Part shown: piece after piece, positions 30,171-43,678 of the stretch
Numbering within the stretch: the stretch's first letter is position 1
How the letters are laid out: each line of letters opens with the position of its first letter
Source: Leptospira sp. B5-022
GTDB taxonomy: Bacteria; Spirochaetota; Leptospiria; Leptospirales; Leptospiraceae
DNA: 64,000 bases
Assembly (NCBI RefSeq): GCF_000347035.1
Contig: NZ_ANIJ01000032.1
Span: 248,001 to 312,000, forward strand
Reading direction: 5' to 3'
Notes under the pieces: generated by a model
Seen by the model: the letters and a program-made list of their open reading frames with translations, nothing else
Told to the model about the DNA's origin: nothing
The model's database searches: none
Position numbers and translations under genes: made by a program

Positions 30171-31112
30171 TTAAAGTAACGCCTCTTTTCGTCTGAAAAC
30201 ACGATCCATTTCTGCAGAAATCATTCTCAAACCTTCTTCCGGAGCCTTGAGAAGATTCACCTTCGTAAAAAATCCATGAGTATATCCTTTAAATTCTTTG
30301 AACAATACGGATACGCCGGCTTCTGTTAGTTTTTCTGCATATAGTTTTCCATCATCTCTAAGAGGATCGATATCAGCTATAAATACAATCGCGGGAGGAA
30401 GATCCTTCCAATCTTTTTGAAATAAAGGAGAAGCTTTCGGATCCGATCTAGTATTCGGATCAGGAAGATATTGAGTGATAAACCATTCCATATCTTTTTT
30501 TGTAAGACCGGGGCCGAACTCGAATTCCTTATAAGAATCAGTATTACAGATCGTTTCGGTAACAGGATAGATCAGGATTTGCAGATCGATTTTCGGACCG
30601 AACAGTTCTTTGGCTCGCATAATGGTAGAAGCAGCCAAATTCCCACCTGCACTATCGCCTGCCACCACCAAGGGAAGATCTTTCCAAATATTTTCCTTTT
30701 GATTTGATATCCATTCCAAAGAAGTATAAGCATCTTCCAGTGGTAGAGGAAACGGGAACTCTGGAGCCAATCTATAATCTACAAGTGAAACGATACTGGA
30801 AGTGATTTCAGCAAGTTTGCGTGCGAATGGATCGAAATCTTTTAATCTTCCGACCACCCATCCGCCTCCGTGGAAGTAGAGAATTTTGGATTTAGGTTCC
30901 GTTCTTGGGATATAATTTTTTATGAATACGCTTCCGTCCTTAGAAGGAATGGAGAAATCCAGGATCTCCTTCACGAGCGGACCTTCCCCCAAAAGTTCTC
31001 CGATTGCGGAATAACCTTCCCTTCTTTCCTGGACGCTTCCCTGAGTAAAGCCCGTAAGCCCTTTTGAGGAAATTAGGTTTGCATATTCCAACATCTCCGG
31101 AGCAAATTCCAT
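30171..31112 (-). CDS. Alpha/beta hydrolase, hormone-sensitive-lipase type esterase
   Basis: A 313-aa cytoplasmic esterase or lipase. The oxyanion-hole motif HGGGW is at 81-85, the nucleophile Ser154 lies in GDSAGG, and the likely catalytic Asp249 (IDPLRDDG) and His279 (GYTHGF) are present, so the active site is complete. Family IV (HSL) enzymes hydrolyse short to medium acyl esters. It is followed 4 nt later by the alcohol dehydrogenase, an operon in which the released alcohol could be oxidised (inference). Confidence 0.9.
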   Translation of the reverse strand: MEFAPEMLEYANLISSKGLTGFTQGSVQERREGYSAIGELLGEGPLVKEILDFSIPSKDGSVFIKNYIPRTEPKSKILYFHGGGWVVGRLKDFDPFARKLAEITSSIVSLVDYRLAPEFPFPLPLEDAYTSLEWISNQKENIWKDLPLVVAGDSAGGNLAASTIMRAKELFGPKIDLQILIYPVTETICNTDSYKEFEFGPGLTKKDMEWFITQYLPDPNTRSDPKASPLFQKDWKDLPPAIVFIADIDPLRDDGKLYAEKLTEAGVSVLFKEFKGYTHGFFTKVNLLKAPEEGLRMISAEMDRVFRRKEALL

Positions 31113-31208
31113 TCTTTTCTCCCTTTCGAACGAGTAAGAAGGAAAAGTATATTAGAAATCCGACGATTTGTCGTTCCAGATTATAGATCGGGATGCAATT
31201 AAATGGAT

Positions 31209-31829
31209 TTAGAAGGAGGAACGATCCGCTTCCATATAATAATGGTTGGGAACTAACCCCTTAGGCCCGGAAAAATTCCTGGCTTCCACGATCTCGAAAC
31301 CTAATTTTTTATACAGACCTTGTGCATTGGGATTCTCTTGGGAAACATCGAGAGAAATTTTTTCGTAACCTGGGTATACTGAAACGGCAAACCTTATCAG
31401 CTTCTCCGCTATTCCTTGTCTTCTTTCTTTCCCCGGAACCGCTATATGTCCCAGATATAATCTTCCAGATTTAGGCGGTTGGATCATTCCCTCCATACTC
31501 AATCCGCGGACGGCAACCTTAGGCGCTCTGAGTTTGTAGATCCGGAAAATATTTCCTGCAGTCGCAGCATTTTGAAAGAAGAAGTTCTCGGAACGGAAAA
31601 TAACGATACTTCCGACAATCTCTCCGTTCTTTTCTGCCACATAGTGATTCTTATGGCTGAACGTATTTTTTGTCCCTTGGAAAGATTTGGTCAAAAAGTC
31701 CTGAGAGGAAATTTTTCCCTCATTAAACACGTAATCCCAGGCAGCCGGACCGGAACTATAGATCAAAGGAACGGTGGCCGCCACGTCTTCCGGCTTGGCA
31801 GGGCGAATTGTAATAAGAGAATTTTCCAT
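31209..31829 (-). CDS. GNAT family N-acetyltransferase
   Basis: A 206-aa acetyltransferase. The N-terminal strand ITIRPAKPEDV, the beta-4 segment LYLGHIAVPGKE, the acetyl-CoA motif ERRQGIAEKLI and the C-terminal ENPNAQGLYKKLGFE are characteristic. An insertion between beta-strands (about 85-115, rich in Phe and Arg) is longer than in minimal GNATs. Substrate unknown. It stands between the hydrolase and TPR genes with a CACAGAG-type repeat just upstream. Confidence 0.87.
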   Translation of the reverse strand: MENSLITIRPAKPEDVAATVPLIYSSGPAAWDYVFNEGKISSQDFLTKSFQGTKNTFSHKNHYVAEKNGEIVGSIVIFRSENFFFQNAATAGNIFRIYKLRAPKVAVRGLSMEGMIQPPKSGRLYLGHIAVPGKERRQGIAEKLIRFAVSVYPGYEKISLDVSQENPNAQGLYKKLGFEIVEARNFSGPKGLVPNHYYMEADRSSF

Positions 31830-31883
31830 CGGTAAGGGATAAAATAGAAACCGGTAAATCGGATGAAAAGATAAATTTTGGGG

Positions 31884-31953
31884 TTCGCAGGGAGAACACA
31901 GAAATCACCGAGGGTAAATCACAACTCTGTGTTCTCCGTGATCTCTGTGCGAA
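31884..31953. repeat. CACAGAG-type inverted-repeat element
   Basis: Left arm 31884-31912 (TTCGCAGGGAGAACACAGAA and on) and right arm 31925-31953 (ending GATCTCTGTGCGAA) are inverted copies of about 29 nt with only a 12-nt centre, the shortest copy in the window. It lies upstream of GNAT and just after the TPR gene on the minus strand. In RNA it would fold into one long imperfect hairpin. Confidence 0.78.
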
Positions 31954-31967
31954 ATAAGCTTCTCGCG

Positions 31968-32438
31968 TTAGATAGCCGAATTTAACTCTTCTCTCAGGCG
32001 TTTTGCCTCTTCAAAATCGGGTTTCATTACGATTGCCTTATGCAGATATTGTAGGGATCTTTCGGGACGATTCCAGATCTTGTAAAGAGTTGCTAGGTTA
32101 AAAAGCGAAATATGAGGTGCGTCGTTTAAAGTACAACGAAGCGATTTTTTCAGCCAGAAAACGGATTCTCTTTCTCTTCCCATACGAAGCAGAAGGATAC
32201 CTATCTCATTGCAAGGATTCCCATATTCGGGATTCACTTCTACCGAACGGTAGAAATAATACAGACCTTTTTTCCAGTTGTTTCTTTGGTTTTCGATCAG
32301 ACCTAGAAAAAAATAGGTCTCATGATTTTCGGAATCTTCCAAAGAGGATTTTAGTAGGAATTCCGCACGATCCAAATCGCCGGTTCTATAAAAAAATTTA
32401 GATGCTTCGAGTTTGTCTTCAGGCGTCAGGTTTTCCAA
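31968..32438 (-). CDS. TPR-repeat protein
   Basis: A 156-aa protein consisting of about four tetratricopeptide repeats. Typical helix pairs are AEFLLKSSLEDSENHETYFF, GLYYFYRSVEVNPEYGNPCNE, ESVFWLKKSLRCTLNDAPHI and RSLQYLHKAIVMKPDFEEA. TPRs mediate protein-protein contacts. No signal peptide is seen. The start is TTG at 32438. It lies 46 nt downstream of dxs, perhaps in the same transcript, but its role is unknown. Confidence 0.82.
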   Translation of the reverse strand: MENLTPEDKLEASKFFYRTGDLDRAEFLLKSSLEDSENHETYFFLGLIENQRNNWKKGLYYFYRSVEVNPEYGNPCNEIGILLLRMGRERESVFWLKKSLRCTLNDAPHISLFNLATLYKIWNRPERSLQYLHKAIVMKPDFEEAKRLREELNSAI

Positions 32439-32484
32439 TTATCTACCCGTTTTATTTTTATTTTCGGACGCCTCTTGAAATAGC

Positions 32485-34398
32485 TTAATTCCGTTTTCCG
32501 TGTAGGACTTCCTTCTTTACATTTTCCCGAAGAAACTTGGATATACTTTGAGCATCCAAACCGTACTCCGCGAAAATTTCCTTCCTCTCTCCGTGGTGGA
32601 TAGTCTCGGGGGGAAATGCGAAAGTTTTGATAAAACGTCCCAGATATTCCGGAGAGATCCGGTTCAACAAGTATCCGGAGGCCCCACCGTCTATGTAACT
32701 CTCATCCAGAATTGCAAAATGTCGAACATGGGAAAGTTCCTCGTCCAAAGCCTCTTTTCCAAGAGGTCTTAGCCAAACCAGATCGATCAATGTGACCGAA
32801 TACCCTTCTTGTTCCAGGAGATTTGTCGCCTTCTTGGCTTCTTCCAACATGGAACCGATGGAGAGAATAGCGATATCTGTTCCTCTTTGCAGCACTCTAA
32901 AACTTCCGGGTTTTAGATCCTTCTCCACGTTAAAATTTAAATTGGAAAGTTCCACACTTGCTTTCGGGAATCGGATCGCGATCGGAGACTTATCGTAATG
33001 CTCCATATAACGAAGTGAATCCACCAAATCCTGTCCGGAAGAAGGTACAAACACATCCATATTCGGTAAGGATAGAAGATAACTTAGATCGAATAATCCT
33101 TGGTGAGTTTCTCCATCCGGCCCAACACAACCTGCTCGATCGATCACAAAACGGACAGGTAGGTTCATAAGAGAAACATCCTCCACCAGTTGGTCCATTC
33201 CTCTGGTCAAAAAGGTGGAATAAATACACATATAAGGGATCACATCCCCGTTCGTCATTGCTCCTGCAAAAGCAACAGAGTGTTGTTCCGCAATCCCCAC
33301 ATCATACACATGGTCCGGAAATTTGGAAACGTATTCCCCCAGTCCGGAACCTTCTATCATTGCAGGAGTGATCGCTGCAATCCGCGGATTTTTTTCGGTG
33401 AGATCGGAAAGCACCTTACCAACGATCTTAGAGTATGAAATTTTAGAAGAATCGCCCGAATCCATGGCCCCATCTTCCTTGCGGAACGGAGTGACCCCAT
33501 GGTATTTGATCGGATCCTTTTCCGCCGGGACATACCCTTTCCCTTTTTGGGTGATCGTATGGAAAAGAACAGGACCTTTCATAGTCTTGATCTTTCCGAG
33601 CATTTTCACCAGACGGATCACATCATGACCGTCTTCCGGTCCTATATAGATAAAACCTAAATCCTCAAATAGACCGCCCGGGGTGAAAACGTCTTTAAAC
33701 CCTTTTTCAACCCTTCTAAAAAAACTTTCCATCGCGGGTCCTACTATAGGAAGCCATTTTAGGAAAGTATAAAATATCCTTTTCCAATTCAGATAAAAAT
33801 GAGAGCTGATGATATTATTCAGATAATTGGAGATGGACCCTACATTCTTGGAGATGGACATATAATTGTCGTTCAAGATCACAAGCAGGTCTTTTTTAAG
33901 ATGTCCCGCATGATTCATCGCTTCCAAAGCCATTCCCGTTGCGATGGATGCGTCCCCGATAATAGCTGCGACAGCGTAATCTTTTCCGGTCAGATCTCGA
34001 GCAACCGCTTCTCCGAGCGCTTGCGAAATAGAAGTGCCGGCATGTCCCGTATTGTATAGATCGTAAACCGATTCTTCCCTTTTAGGGAATCCGGAAAGTC
34101 CTTTAAATTTTCTGACGGTGGAAAGTTTTTCCTTTCTGCCGGTCAGGATCTTATGAGGGTATGTTTGGTGTCCTACATCCCAGATCAATCTGTCTTTTGG
34201 AGTTTCAAAAACGTAATGTAAAGCGACGGTGAGTTCCACCACTCCCAAGTTACTTGCGAAATGCCCTCCGATCCCGGAGAGAGTATCGATGATATAATTT
34301 CGGATCTCGGAACAGAGTTTAGGCAGTTCCTCCAGAGGTAATTTTCTGAGATCCGCCGGAAGGCGGATCCCGTTCAATAACGAATCTTCCTGTTGCAT
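32485..34398 (-). CDS. dxs: 1-deoxy-D-xylulose-5-phosphate synthase
   Basis: First enzyme of the MEP isoprenoid pathway, joining pyruvate and glyceraldehyde 3-phosphate with thiamine diphosphate. 637 aa, normal length. The cofactor motif is IGDASIATGMALEAMNHAG with VILNDNYMSIS, and the central DVGIAEQHSVAFAGAM block carries the catalytic Glu. VIDRAGCVGPDGETHQG is another hallmark. dxr, uppS and other lipid genes lie further along on the same strand, but dxs is separated from them by the cyclase gene. ATG start. Confidence 0.97.
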   Translation of the reverse strand: MQQEDSLLNGIRLPADLRKLPLEELPKLCSEIRNYIIDTLSGIGGHFASNLGVVELTVALHYVFETPKDRLIWDVGHQTYPHKILTGRKEKLSTVRKFKGLSGFPKREESVYDLYNTGHAGTSISQALGEAVARDLTGKDYAVAAIIGDASIATGMALEAMNHAGHLKKDLLVILNDNYMSISKNVGSISNYLNNIISSHFYLNWKRIFYTFLKWLPIVGPAMESFFRRVEKGFKDVFTPGGLFEDLGFIYIGPEDGHDVIRLVKMLGKIKTMKGPVLFHTITQKGKGYVPAEKDPIKYHGVTPFRKEDGAMDSGDSSKISYSKIVGKVLSDLTEKNPRIAAITPAMIEGSGLGEYVSKFPDHVYDVGIAEQHSVAFAGAMTNGDVIPYMCIYSTFLTRGMDQLVEDVSLMNLPVRFVIDRAGCVGPDGETHQGLFDLSYLLSLPNMDVFVPSSGQDLVDSLRYMEHYDKSPIAIRFPKASVELSNLNFNVEKDLKPGSFRVLQRGTDIAILSIGSMLEEAKKATNLLEQEGYSVTLIDLVWLRPLGKEALDEELSHVRHFAILDESYIDGGASGYLLNRISPEYLGRFIKTFAFPPETIHHGERKEIFAEYGLDAQSISKFLRENVKKEVLHGKRN

Positions 34399-34422
34399 GT
34401 ATTCCGTCTTTTTTAACGGTCA

Positions 34423-36750
<2,328 letters not shown>

Positions 36751-36873
36751 TCTTTCCTCCGATCCGGAAGATTCTCTCTACCAGGACGGTTTCGTCAATT
36801 TTCTTCCCACATTTGGAAAGAAAATATCGACTAGGAGGATGAAATCTTAGAGGTGTTTCTCACATAGATTCTG

Positions 36874-36906
36874 AGGAATTCAGTCAGATTTTTCGAAAGA
36901 ATTCCT
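36874..36906. promoter_or_regulatory. Inverted repeat upstream of the adenylate cyclase gene
   Basis: AGGAATTC (36874-36881) and GAATTCCT (36899-36906) are perfect inverted 8-mers with a 17-nt spacer, 124-156 nt upstream of the cyclase ATG. They might be an operator or a hairpin. The 285-bp gap 36751-37035 otherwise contains one CACAGAG-type element and no gene. Confidence 0.3.
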
Positions 36907-36955
36907 ATAATACAGCCTACTCTACTTCACACAAGAGGAGGTCATTTTTCATTGG

Positions 36956-37024
36956 TTCGCATGGAGAACACCGAGATCAGTTCATTCGTTTTCAACTCCG
37001 TGTGCTCTGTGAGCTTTATACGAA
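36956..37024. repeat. CACAGAG-type inverted-repeat element
   Basis: The left arm (36956-36980, TTCGCATGGAGAACACCGAG and on) and right arm (36995-37024, ACTCCGTGTGCTCTGTGAGC with TTTATACGAA) are inverted copies with a short centre. It sits between trpA and the adenylate cyclase, just downstream of trpA on the minus strand, and may double as a transcript end. Confidence 0.72.
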
Positions 37025-37035
37025 ATTTTGCGGCT

Positions 37036-37842
37036 TTAGGAATTTTTTCCTCTCAAAGATCCGGAAATCGATTGTGCATACTCTTCCAGTTTTTTTCTAC
37101 AAAGACTAGGATTGGACCCGTTCTCTTCTATGATCCTTTGTACAGCGGAACCTATGATGATCCCGTCGGCATACCGGGAAATTTCTTTCGCCTGGTCCGG
37201 AGCCGATATCCCGAATCCTGCGCTCACAGGAAGGGAAAAAACTTCCTTAGTTGTTTTGATCCTATCTTCTAGATCCGAAGAAATGGATTTTCTTTCGCCG
37301 GTCACTCCATAGGAAGTCACATAATAGATAAATCCGGAAGCAAAATCACGAATTCCCTTCATACGATTCAATGGAGTCGCTGGAGTGACTAGATGGATCA
37401 GATCCACTCCTCTTCTTTTCAAGGATTTGAATAGTTCGTCGGTTTCGGGGGTATCATAAGGAAGATCAGGGATAATCATTCCTTGGATACCAGCGATCTT
37501 TGCTTTTTCCGCAAACTTTTCAAAACCGTAATGAAAGATCGGATTAAAATACGTTAAATACACCAGCGGAATATGCGGATGTAAAGCATGTATCTTTTCC
37601 GTGGTTTCCAAAATTTTATCCATGGAGAACGGATTGGCAAGAGCACGTTTGAATGCCTTTTGGATCACAGGTCCGTCCGCCACAGGATCAGAGAATGGGA
37701 TCCCAAGTTCTAAAATATCCGCACCACCTCTGATAAGAGCGTCCGCCCAATCCACACATAGATCGTAGTTCGGATCACCGAGAGAAATATACGGAATGAA
37801 TGCGCTTTTGGAATCTGAAAAAACGCTCTTAATCGCGCTCAA
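37036..37842 (-). CDS. trpA: Tryptophan synthase alpha chain
   Basis: Cleaves indole-3-glycerol phosphate to indole, which passes to the beta subunit. 268 aa TIM barrel. The motifs [31 protein letters not shown] (with the catalytic Glu region), IPDLPYDT and [15 protein letters not shown] are typical. The phosphate loop includes GIIIGSAVQ. The start is TTG at 37842, overlapping the trpB stop codon by 4 nt. It ends the long minus-strand run. Confidence 0.97.
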   Translation of the reverse strand: MSAIKSVFSDSKSAFIPYISLGDPNYDLCVDWADALIRGGADILELGIPFSDPVADGPVIQKAFKRALANPFSMDKILETTEKIHALHPHIPLVYLTYFNPIFHYGFEKFAEKAKIAGIQGMIIPDLPYDTPETDELFKSLKRRGVDLIHLVTPATPLNRMKGIRDFASGFIYYVTSYGVTGERKSISSDLEDRIKTTKEVFSLPVSAGFGISAPDQAKEISRYADGIIIGSAVQRIIEENGSNPSLCRKKLEEYAQSISGSLRGKNS

Positions 37843-39053
37843 ATCGAATCTCCTTGCATAAGACCAACAAGTCTCGCTACTTCTGCAACATCCTTGTCTC
37901 CCCTTCCGGAAAGACAGATCAGAATATCTTTTTTCTTTCCAAGTTCTTTTGCAAGGTCCTTGGCAAATCGGAAAGCATGAGCGGTTTCTAATGCAGGAAT
38001 GATACCTTCTACCCTGCAGACTTCCATAAATGCGTCCAAGGCTCCTTGGTCGGAAACGGTTTCGTATTTCACTCTTCCGGTAGAATGAAGATGAGCATGT
38101 TCAGGCCCCACTCCGGGATAATCCAATCCGGCGGAAACGGAATGAGCCGGAACTACCTGTCCTCCGTCGTCTTGGATGACTAGTGTCTTAGTACCGTGTA
38201 AAAATCCCGTCTTGCCGAAAAGCATCGTAGCGGAATGTTCTCCGGGAGAAGAGCCTCTTCCGCCGGCTTCCACACCGTAGAGTTTTACTTTTTTATCATT
38301 TAAGAATCCGTAAAACATTCCTATTGCATTGGATCCGCCGCCTACACAAGCGACAACCGCATCCGGGAGTTTATCGTTTTCTTTTTTGAACTGCTTTTTG
38401 GACTCTTCTCCCACCACTTTTTGGAAATCCCTGACTATTGTCGGAAAAGGATGAGGCCCGATCACCGAACCCACGATATAATGAGTATTAGAAACATTTA
38501 ATGCCCAATCTCTCATCGCTTCGGAAGTAGCGTCCTTTAAGGTTGCAGTCCCGGACGAAACTCCGATCACTTTTGCACCAAGCATCTGCATACGGATCGC
38601 ATTCAGTTTTTGGCGACGAAGGTCCTCTTCTCCCATAAAGATGGCGGTCTCAAATTCGAATAATGCACCTACAGTCGCAGTTGCCACACCGTGTTGACCC
38701 GCTCCGGTTTCTGCGATGATCCTACGTTTGCCCATTGCCTTTGCGATCAGCGCCTGGCCGATAGTATTATTGATCTTATGAGCGCCTGTATGGTTTAAGT
38801 CCTCGCGCTTGAGCCAAATTTTAGCTCCACCCCAAGCCTTGGTCAACTTCTCCGCATAGGTAAGAGGAGAAGGTCTTCCGATATAATTCCTTCTGTAAAA
38901 CTCCAGATCCTTTTGGAATTTTTTATCCTTACGGAGTTTATTGTAAGTATCTTCCAACTCGATCAGGGCTTCGGTCAATATCTCAGGGGAATATCTTCCG
39001 CCAAAATCTCCGAAGTATCCTTCTTTTTCCGTGAAGCTGCGTTCTTTAGCCAT
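37839..39053 (-). CDS. trpB: Tryptophan synthase beta chain
   Basis: PLP enzyme joining indole and serine to form tryptophan. 404 aa. The PLP-lysine lies in [26 protein letters not shown] and the phosphate-binding [15 protein letters not shown] are conserved. It is followed by trpA with a 4-nt overlap and preceded by proS with 17 nt. Other trp genes are not in this window, so the synthase pair is separate from the chorismate-to-indole genes. Confidence 0.98.
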   Translation of the reverse strand: MAKERSFTEKEGYFGDFGGRYSPEILTEALIELEDTYNKLRKDKKFQKDLEFYRRNYIGRPSPLTYAEKLTKAWGGAKIWLKREDLNHTGAHKINNTIGQALIAKAMGKRRIIAETGAGQHGVATATVGALFEFETAIFMGEEDLRRQKLNAIRMQMLGAKVIGVSSGTATLKDATSEAMRDWALNVSNTHYIVGSVIGPHPFPTIVRDFQKVVGEESKKQFKKENDKLPDAVVACVGGGSNAIGMFYGFLNDKKVKLYGVEAGGRGSSPGEHSATMLFGKTGFLHGTKTLVIQDDGGQVVPAHSVSAGLDYPGVGPEHAHLHSTGRVKYETVSDQGALDAFMEVCRVEGIIPALETAHAFRFAKDLAKELGKKKDILICLSGRGDKDVAEVARLVGLMQGDSI

Positions 39054-39070
39054 GACAGTATTTGAAGGGA

Positions 39071-40807
39071 TTAATCTCCCAACAACTCCTGGTATAATTC
39101 CTGACGTAGGTTTTCCACTCTGGTGTTCAGATCGTCGAAATCCGTAAATTGGAAAGTCTCATCCTTATCGTATTTACGATTATAGATGGAAATTTCTCCG
39201 GACTCGAAAAACTTTTTACCGACGGTAATACGGATCGGGAAACCGATCAATTCCGAATCCTTGAACTTAAAACCCGGTCCCAGGTCTCTTTCGTCCCAGA
39301 AAACCTCAAAACCCTCATTCTTTAGATTTTCATAAAATTCTAATGCTTTTGCATCCTGCTCAGCACCTTTTGTGAGGGTCACAAGACTGATCTCAAAAGG
39401 AGCAATACTGATAGGCCAGTAGATCCCCTTATCATCGTTACATTGTTCGATAACTGTGGCCATAGTACGGTTCACACCGATACCGTAACATCCCATGGTT
39501 AGCGTTTTTGCCTTACCTTGTTGGTCTAGAACCTGGATCTGGAAAGACTTGGTATATTTATCTCCCAGTTTGAAGATATGACCGACCTCGATCCCTTTTT
39601 CCGCCTTTAAGGTCTTTGCACAGGTAGGGCAAGGGTCCCCTTCTCTTGCGAGAGCCACATCCGCCGTCTCGTATTGGATCTTGATCTCGGAGGAAGGAAC
39701 ATATCCTTGGATATGGAAGTCTTCTTTTCCTCCACCGACCACATACGCTCCGTCTTTTTGGATAGAAGTATCCAAAATCACCTTAAATCCAGCGCCTACG
39801 TCGGAAGGCCCGATAAATCCGGGAACTAAATTCAAATTTTTTAATTCAGGTTCCGGGATCATGTCCAGATCGGACCATTTTAAATAAGACTTAAGTTTGT
39901 GCTCATTCAGTTCAAGATCTCCGCGTAGGAATACCAACAGTTTCTCTTTTCCGTTTTGGAAAGCGACCGCCTTGATCGTATCTTGAGGGCGAACGTTTAA
40001 AAAAGCGGCTACATCTTCGATGGATTTTTTCCCCGGAGTCGCGACCTCTTTTTTGTCTTTAGGACCTTTGGGAGAATCTTCCGCTTTGGCAATAAAAGGG
40101 GTTTTTTCGCTATTGGAGTTATAACCGCAGTCGCTGCAAAGAAGAAGTGTCTCTTCTCCGATCGGAGAAACCACCATAAATTCCTCGGAAGCGGAACCGC
40201 CCATGGTCCCCGAATCCGCTTGCACAGGGATCGTCTTCAAACCGCAACGTTGGAAAATTGTACGATACGCGGTTCTCATATCTTGATAAGTGGTTTCCAA
40301 AGAGGCTTCGTCCAGATGGAAAGAATATGCATCTTTCATAATAAACTCTCTGGAACGGATCACTCCGAACCTAGGACGGATCTCGTCTCGAAACTTAGTA
40401 TGGATCTGATACACATTGATCGGCAGATCCTTGTATGATTTCAAAAGAGGTTTAACCAAGTAAGAAAAGGATTCCTCATGAGTGGGACCGAGCGCGTACC
40501 ATTGGTCATGACGGTCTTTGACTCGCATCATTTCCGGTCCCATGGCGCTCCATCTCCCGGATTGTTCCCAAAACTCGGAAGGAGTCATGATCGGAAGTTC
40601 GAATTCCAATGCACCGGTTGCGTCCATCTCTTCGCGGACAATGTTTTCTATTTTTTTTAGGATCCTAAGTCCTAATGGCAGAAAAAAGTAAAATCCTGAA
40701 CCTGATTTTCGGACCAGGCCGGCACGTATCATTAGCCTATGGGAAGCGACTACCGCGTCCGAAGGATTTTCTTTTTCCGTAGGTACTAAATATTTAGATG
40801 CTCTCAT
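39071..40807 (-). CDS. proS: Prolyl-tRNA synthetase, bacterial type with editing domain
   Basis: Class II aminoacyl-tRNA synthetase charging tRNA-Pro, 578 aa. Motif 2 is seen in [20 protein letters not shown], and motif 3 in [17 protein letters not shown]. Between motifs 2 and 3 lies the inserted YbaK-like editing domain (about 230-380), which removes misacylated Ala-tRNA-Pro. Two CxxC-type Cys pairs ([13 protein letters not shown]) flank the insertion, a possible zinc site. An anticodon-binding domain ends the protein. It lies between rseP and trpB. Confidence 0.97.
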   Translation of the reverse strand: MRASKYLVPTEKENPSDAVVASHRLMIRAGLVRKSGSGFYFFLPLGLRILKKIENIVREEMDATGALEFELPIMTPSEFWEQSGRWSAMGPEMMRVKDRHDQWYALGPTHEESFSYLVKPLLKSYKDLPINVYQIHTKFRDEIRPRFGVIRSREFIMKDAYSFHLDEASLETTYQDMRTAYRTIFQRCGLKTIPVQADSGTMGGSASEEFMVVSPIGEETLLLCSDCGYNSNSEKTPFIAKAEDSPKGPKDKKEVATPGKKSIEDVAAFLNVRPQDTIKAVAFQNGKEKLLVFLRGDLELNEHKLKSYLKWSDLDMIPEPELKNLNLVPGFIGPSDVGAGFKVILDTSIQKDGAYVVGGGKEDFHIQGYVPSSEIKIQYETADVALAREGDPCPTCAKTLKAEKGIEVGHIFKLGDKYTKSFQIQVLDQQGKAKTLTMGCYGIGVNRTMATVIEQCNDDKGIYWPISIAPFEISLVTLTKGAEQDAKALEFYENLKNEGFEVFWDERDLGPGFKFKDSELIGFPIRITVGKKFFESGEISIYNRKYDKDETFQFTDFDDLNTRVENLRQELYQELLGD

Positions 40808-40816
40808 GACTCTCGA

Positions 40817-42508
40817 TTATCTTAAGAAATCGTGATAAGTCACATAGAGGCCCAAGGATAAAAGGAAGAAGAATCCCAATCTCAAAACTTGTTCTTGAAC
40901 AGCCATCGGTAGAGGTCTACCGGCGATCGCCTCGTATGTGAAAAAAACGATATGTCCACCGTCGGCCACAGGAATCGGAAGTAAATTCATTATCATTAAA
41001 GCGATCGAAATAAATGCCACGAACTGAAAGTAAGAATAAAAACCGTCTTCTAAGAATTGAACGGAGACTTTGGCAAGTCCCACCGGACCAGAAACGCTAT
41101 CCTTTACCTTCAATCGTCCGGAAAAGATCATCCCAAGTCCTCTTAGGTTATCGCTAATCATTTTCCCCACGTCTTTGCCGGATTGTAAAAATGCCTCTCC
41201 AAAGGAAAGTTTTCGATCCATACTTTCCTCTTTCACATGCATCTTAGCTGTGAAACCTAAAAGACCGATTTGATAAAATCCTAGGGTGGCATCCCAAACT
41301 TGGCCTTGGACTTCCAACTGCACTCTTTTACCGATTTTAGCCTGGACGGTTCTCTTAAAATCTTCCAGATCCGCAAAAGCTTTACCGTCCATTTTCAAAC
41401 TTAAAAGTTTCAGTTTGATCTCGGGGTCATGGCTTCTGAGGCTAATCGTGCTAATTGGAATCTCGGGATATTTTCTATCTCGGACATCTTTGAGCTCCAC
41501 AACGAACGCGGCAAGAGGTGTCATCTCCACTTCCGCTTTTTCACGAGTCCATGGATTGAGTAGTGGATACGTCTTACGGTCTACTTCTAATTTTACTTTT
41601 TCATTTTGGAATTTTCCAAGAGTACGTTGCAGTTCCGGAACAGTATGCACTTCTATTCCGTTTACGGACAAGATCCTGTCCCCATCGTTCAGATAGTCTA
41701 AGGCCCTAGATTCGATCGCTTCCTTGTTCAACCTGGCTTCATGCAGGGCGAGTTCTCTGGGAGAAAGTTTCGGATCTAAAGCGGCTTTTCTTTCTCTCTC
41801 TTTTCTATATTCTGCCGCTTCTCCGTTTGGATCCAAAAAAGAAAGTTTTTTCAAGAACCAATGACTCAGCATGGATCCGTAAGCGAAGTCCACTTGTACG
41901 AGCCTTTCTCCTGCAAAGTCTACTCCGATCTGAGGATCTGCAAAATGAAATTCCAATTCTTTTCCATCTCTTTCTACTTTGAGTTGGATATCTTTTCCTC
42001 GGGCAAGTCCAAGTTCCGATAATAATTCGTATTTGGATTCCGTTTTGGTCCCGTTTACGGAGATGATCTTATCTCCGGTTCTTAAACCTGCTTGGTATCC
42101 GGAAGAATATTCGTACACTGCCGGCTCTATATAAATTTTAGTCCCGGTAGGAGCATAGCCGATGGCATACAAACCGAAGATGATAAAAAAACCGAGGATC
42201 AAATTGAATAACGGTCCACCGAAAACCGGGATCATTCTTTTTAACGGAGGAGTGGATAAAAATTCTCCTTTCTCCCCTTTTAATGCTCCACTCTCGTCTC
42301 CCTTGAATAAAACATAACCGCCTAACGGAATACCGGTGACTTGGAAAGTGGTCTCACCGATTTTCTTTTTCCAAATCCCTTTTCCGTAACCGATGGAGAA
42401 GATCCTGGCCTTCACCCCCACGACCCAACCCATGATGAGATGTCCCAACTCATGGATAAAAATACAAAGGGCCAACATGAAAACGATGCCTAAAATATCT
42501 GCTAACAT
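40817..42508 (-). CDS. rseP: Site-2 intramembrane metalloprotease RseP
   Basis: Zinc protease that cuts within membranes, acting on anti-sigma factors and signal peptide remnants. 563 aa, longer than the roughly 450 aa of E. coli RseP because of extended PDZ regions. The HEXXH motif is H19-E20-L-G-H23 in IFIHELGHL, and the second zinc motif is IPVADGGH near the C-terminus. Two PDZ-like domains lie between the helices. It sits in the classical dxr-rseP-proS order and overlaps dxr by 7 nt. Confidence 0.95.
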   Translation of the reverse strand: MLADILGIVFMLALCIFIHELGHLIMGWVVGVKARIFSIGYGKGIWKKKIGETTFQVTGIPLGGYVLFKGDESGALKGEKGEFLSTPPLKRMIPVFGGPLFNLILGFFIIFGLYAIGYAPTGTKIYIEPAVYEYSSGYQAGLRTGDKIISVNGTKTESKYELLSELGLARGKDIQLKVERDGKELEFHFADPQIGVDFAGERLVQVDFAYGSMLSHWFLKKLSFLDPNGEAAEYRKERERKAALDPKLSPRELALHEARLNKEAIESRALDYLNDGDRILSVNGIEVHTVPELQRTLGKFQNEKVKLEVDRKTYPLLNPWTREKAEVEMTPLAAFVVELKDVRDRKYPEIPISTISLRSHDPEIKLKLLSLKMDGKAFADLEDFKRTVQAKIGKRVQLEVQGQVWDATLGFYQIGLLGFTAKMHVKEESMDRKLSFGEAFLQSGKDVGKMISDNLRGLGMIFSGRLKVKDSVSGPVGLAKVSVQFLEDGFYSYFQFVAFISIALMIMNLLPIPVADGGHIVFFTYEAIAGRPLPMAVQEQVLRLGFFFLLSLGLYVTYHDFLR

Positions 42509-43671
42509 AAATGCACTACCTTATCTTTAGAGAAATGGAAGGCCAACTCTCTTGCCTTTCTATCCGCTTCTTCGTATCCTTCCAAATCACCGGGAAACGA
42601 ATTTGGAATTTTTTCCAAAACGTTGCGGATCAGAGTCGGGATCTCGGTAAAAAGAATTTTACCCTGTAAGAATAATTCCACAGCCACTTCGTTCGCTGCA
42701 TTAAAAATCGAAGGAGATATTCCGCCTGCCTTTCCTACCTCGTATGCCAAAGCCAACCCCGGATATCTTTCCAAATCCGGTTCCGAAAATTCCAGATTTC
42801 CCCAAGAAGTGGCAGGATGGGCTCTTAAAACTTCAGGGACTACATTAGGATAAAATAATGAATGCGCCACAGGAAAGATCATATCGGGATAAGAAGCGTA
42901 CACAAAACTTGCTCCATCCTTCGACTCCACAAGACCGTGAGCCACACTTTGGGGATGAATGACCACACCTATCTTATCATAAGAGAATCCGAAAAGAAAA
43001 TGAGCCTCGATGACTTCCAATCCCTTATTGATCATTCCTGCGGAATCTATCGTGATCTTAGGACCCATATTCCAAGTAGGATGTTTTAAAGCCTGTTCAA
43101 TGGTTACTTTCGGAAGATCTTCGATCGGAAGTTTACGAAAAGGGCCTCCGGAAGCGGTCAAAACGATCCTCTCCAGTGAATCCTTCTTCATATTTTCCAA
43201 AAGTTGGAAGAGTGCATTATGTTCCGAGTCCACAGGGACCAGATATGATTTAGATTTTTCTAATAAACTTTTGATATAGGGTCCGCAGCTTACCAGAGTC
43301 TCCTTGTTTGCGATCCCGATCTTTTTACCAGCTTTGATTGCGGCAACAGTAGGACGTATCCCGCTTGCACCTACGACTGCAGTAACGACGGTCTCTATTT
43401 CCGGAGCAGAAACGATCTCTTCTAAACTTTTGGATCCGTACAATACTTTCGTATTTCCGATCTTATTTCCTAGCACGCTGCGGTCCGCGGTTTCGGAACT
43501 GATACATAGAATATCCGGTTGAAATTCCTTCGCGACCTGTTCCGCTTTTTGCAAATTGGAATGAACGCTAAAGGAAGTTAACCGAAACTCTTCCGGAAAT
43601 TGGCGGAGTATTTTGAGAGTAGACTCTCCTACCGATCCGGAGGCACCCAGTATAGAGACGCCTCTTCTCAT
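42502..43671 (-). CDS. dxr: 1-deoxy-D-xylulose 5-phosphate reductoisomerase
   Basis: Second MEP-pathway enzyme, converting DXP to MEP with NADPH and a divalent metal. 389 aa. NADPH motif [14 protein letters not shown] at the N-terminus, then [13 protein letters not shown], metal-binding [13 protein letters not shown], and [16 protein letters not shown] segment (here [12 protein letters not shown]). Target of fosmidomycin in other bacteria. Encoded between cdsA and rseP with an 8-nt gap from cdsA and a 7-nt overlap with rseP. Confidence 0.97.
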   Translation of the reverse strand: MRRGVSILGASGSVGESTLKILRQFPEEFRLTSFSVHSNLQKAEQVAKEFQPDILCISSETADRSVLGNKIGNTKVLYGSKSLEEIVSAPEIETVVTAVVGASGIRPTVAAIKAGKKIGIANKETLVSCGPYIKSLLEKSKSYLVPVDSEHNALFQLLENMKKDSLERIVLTASGGPFRKLPIEDLPKVTIEQALKHPTWNMGPKITIDSAGMINKGLEVIEAHFLFGFSYDKIGVVIHPQSVAHGLVESKDGASFVYASYPDMIFPVAHSLFYPNVVPEVLRAHPATSWGNLEFSEPDLERYPGLALAYEVGKAGGISPSIFNAANEVAVELFLQGKILFTEIPTLIRNVLEKIPNSFPGDLEGYEEADRKARELAFHFSKDKVVHLC

Positions 43672-43678
43672 ATTGTTA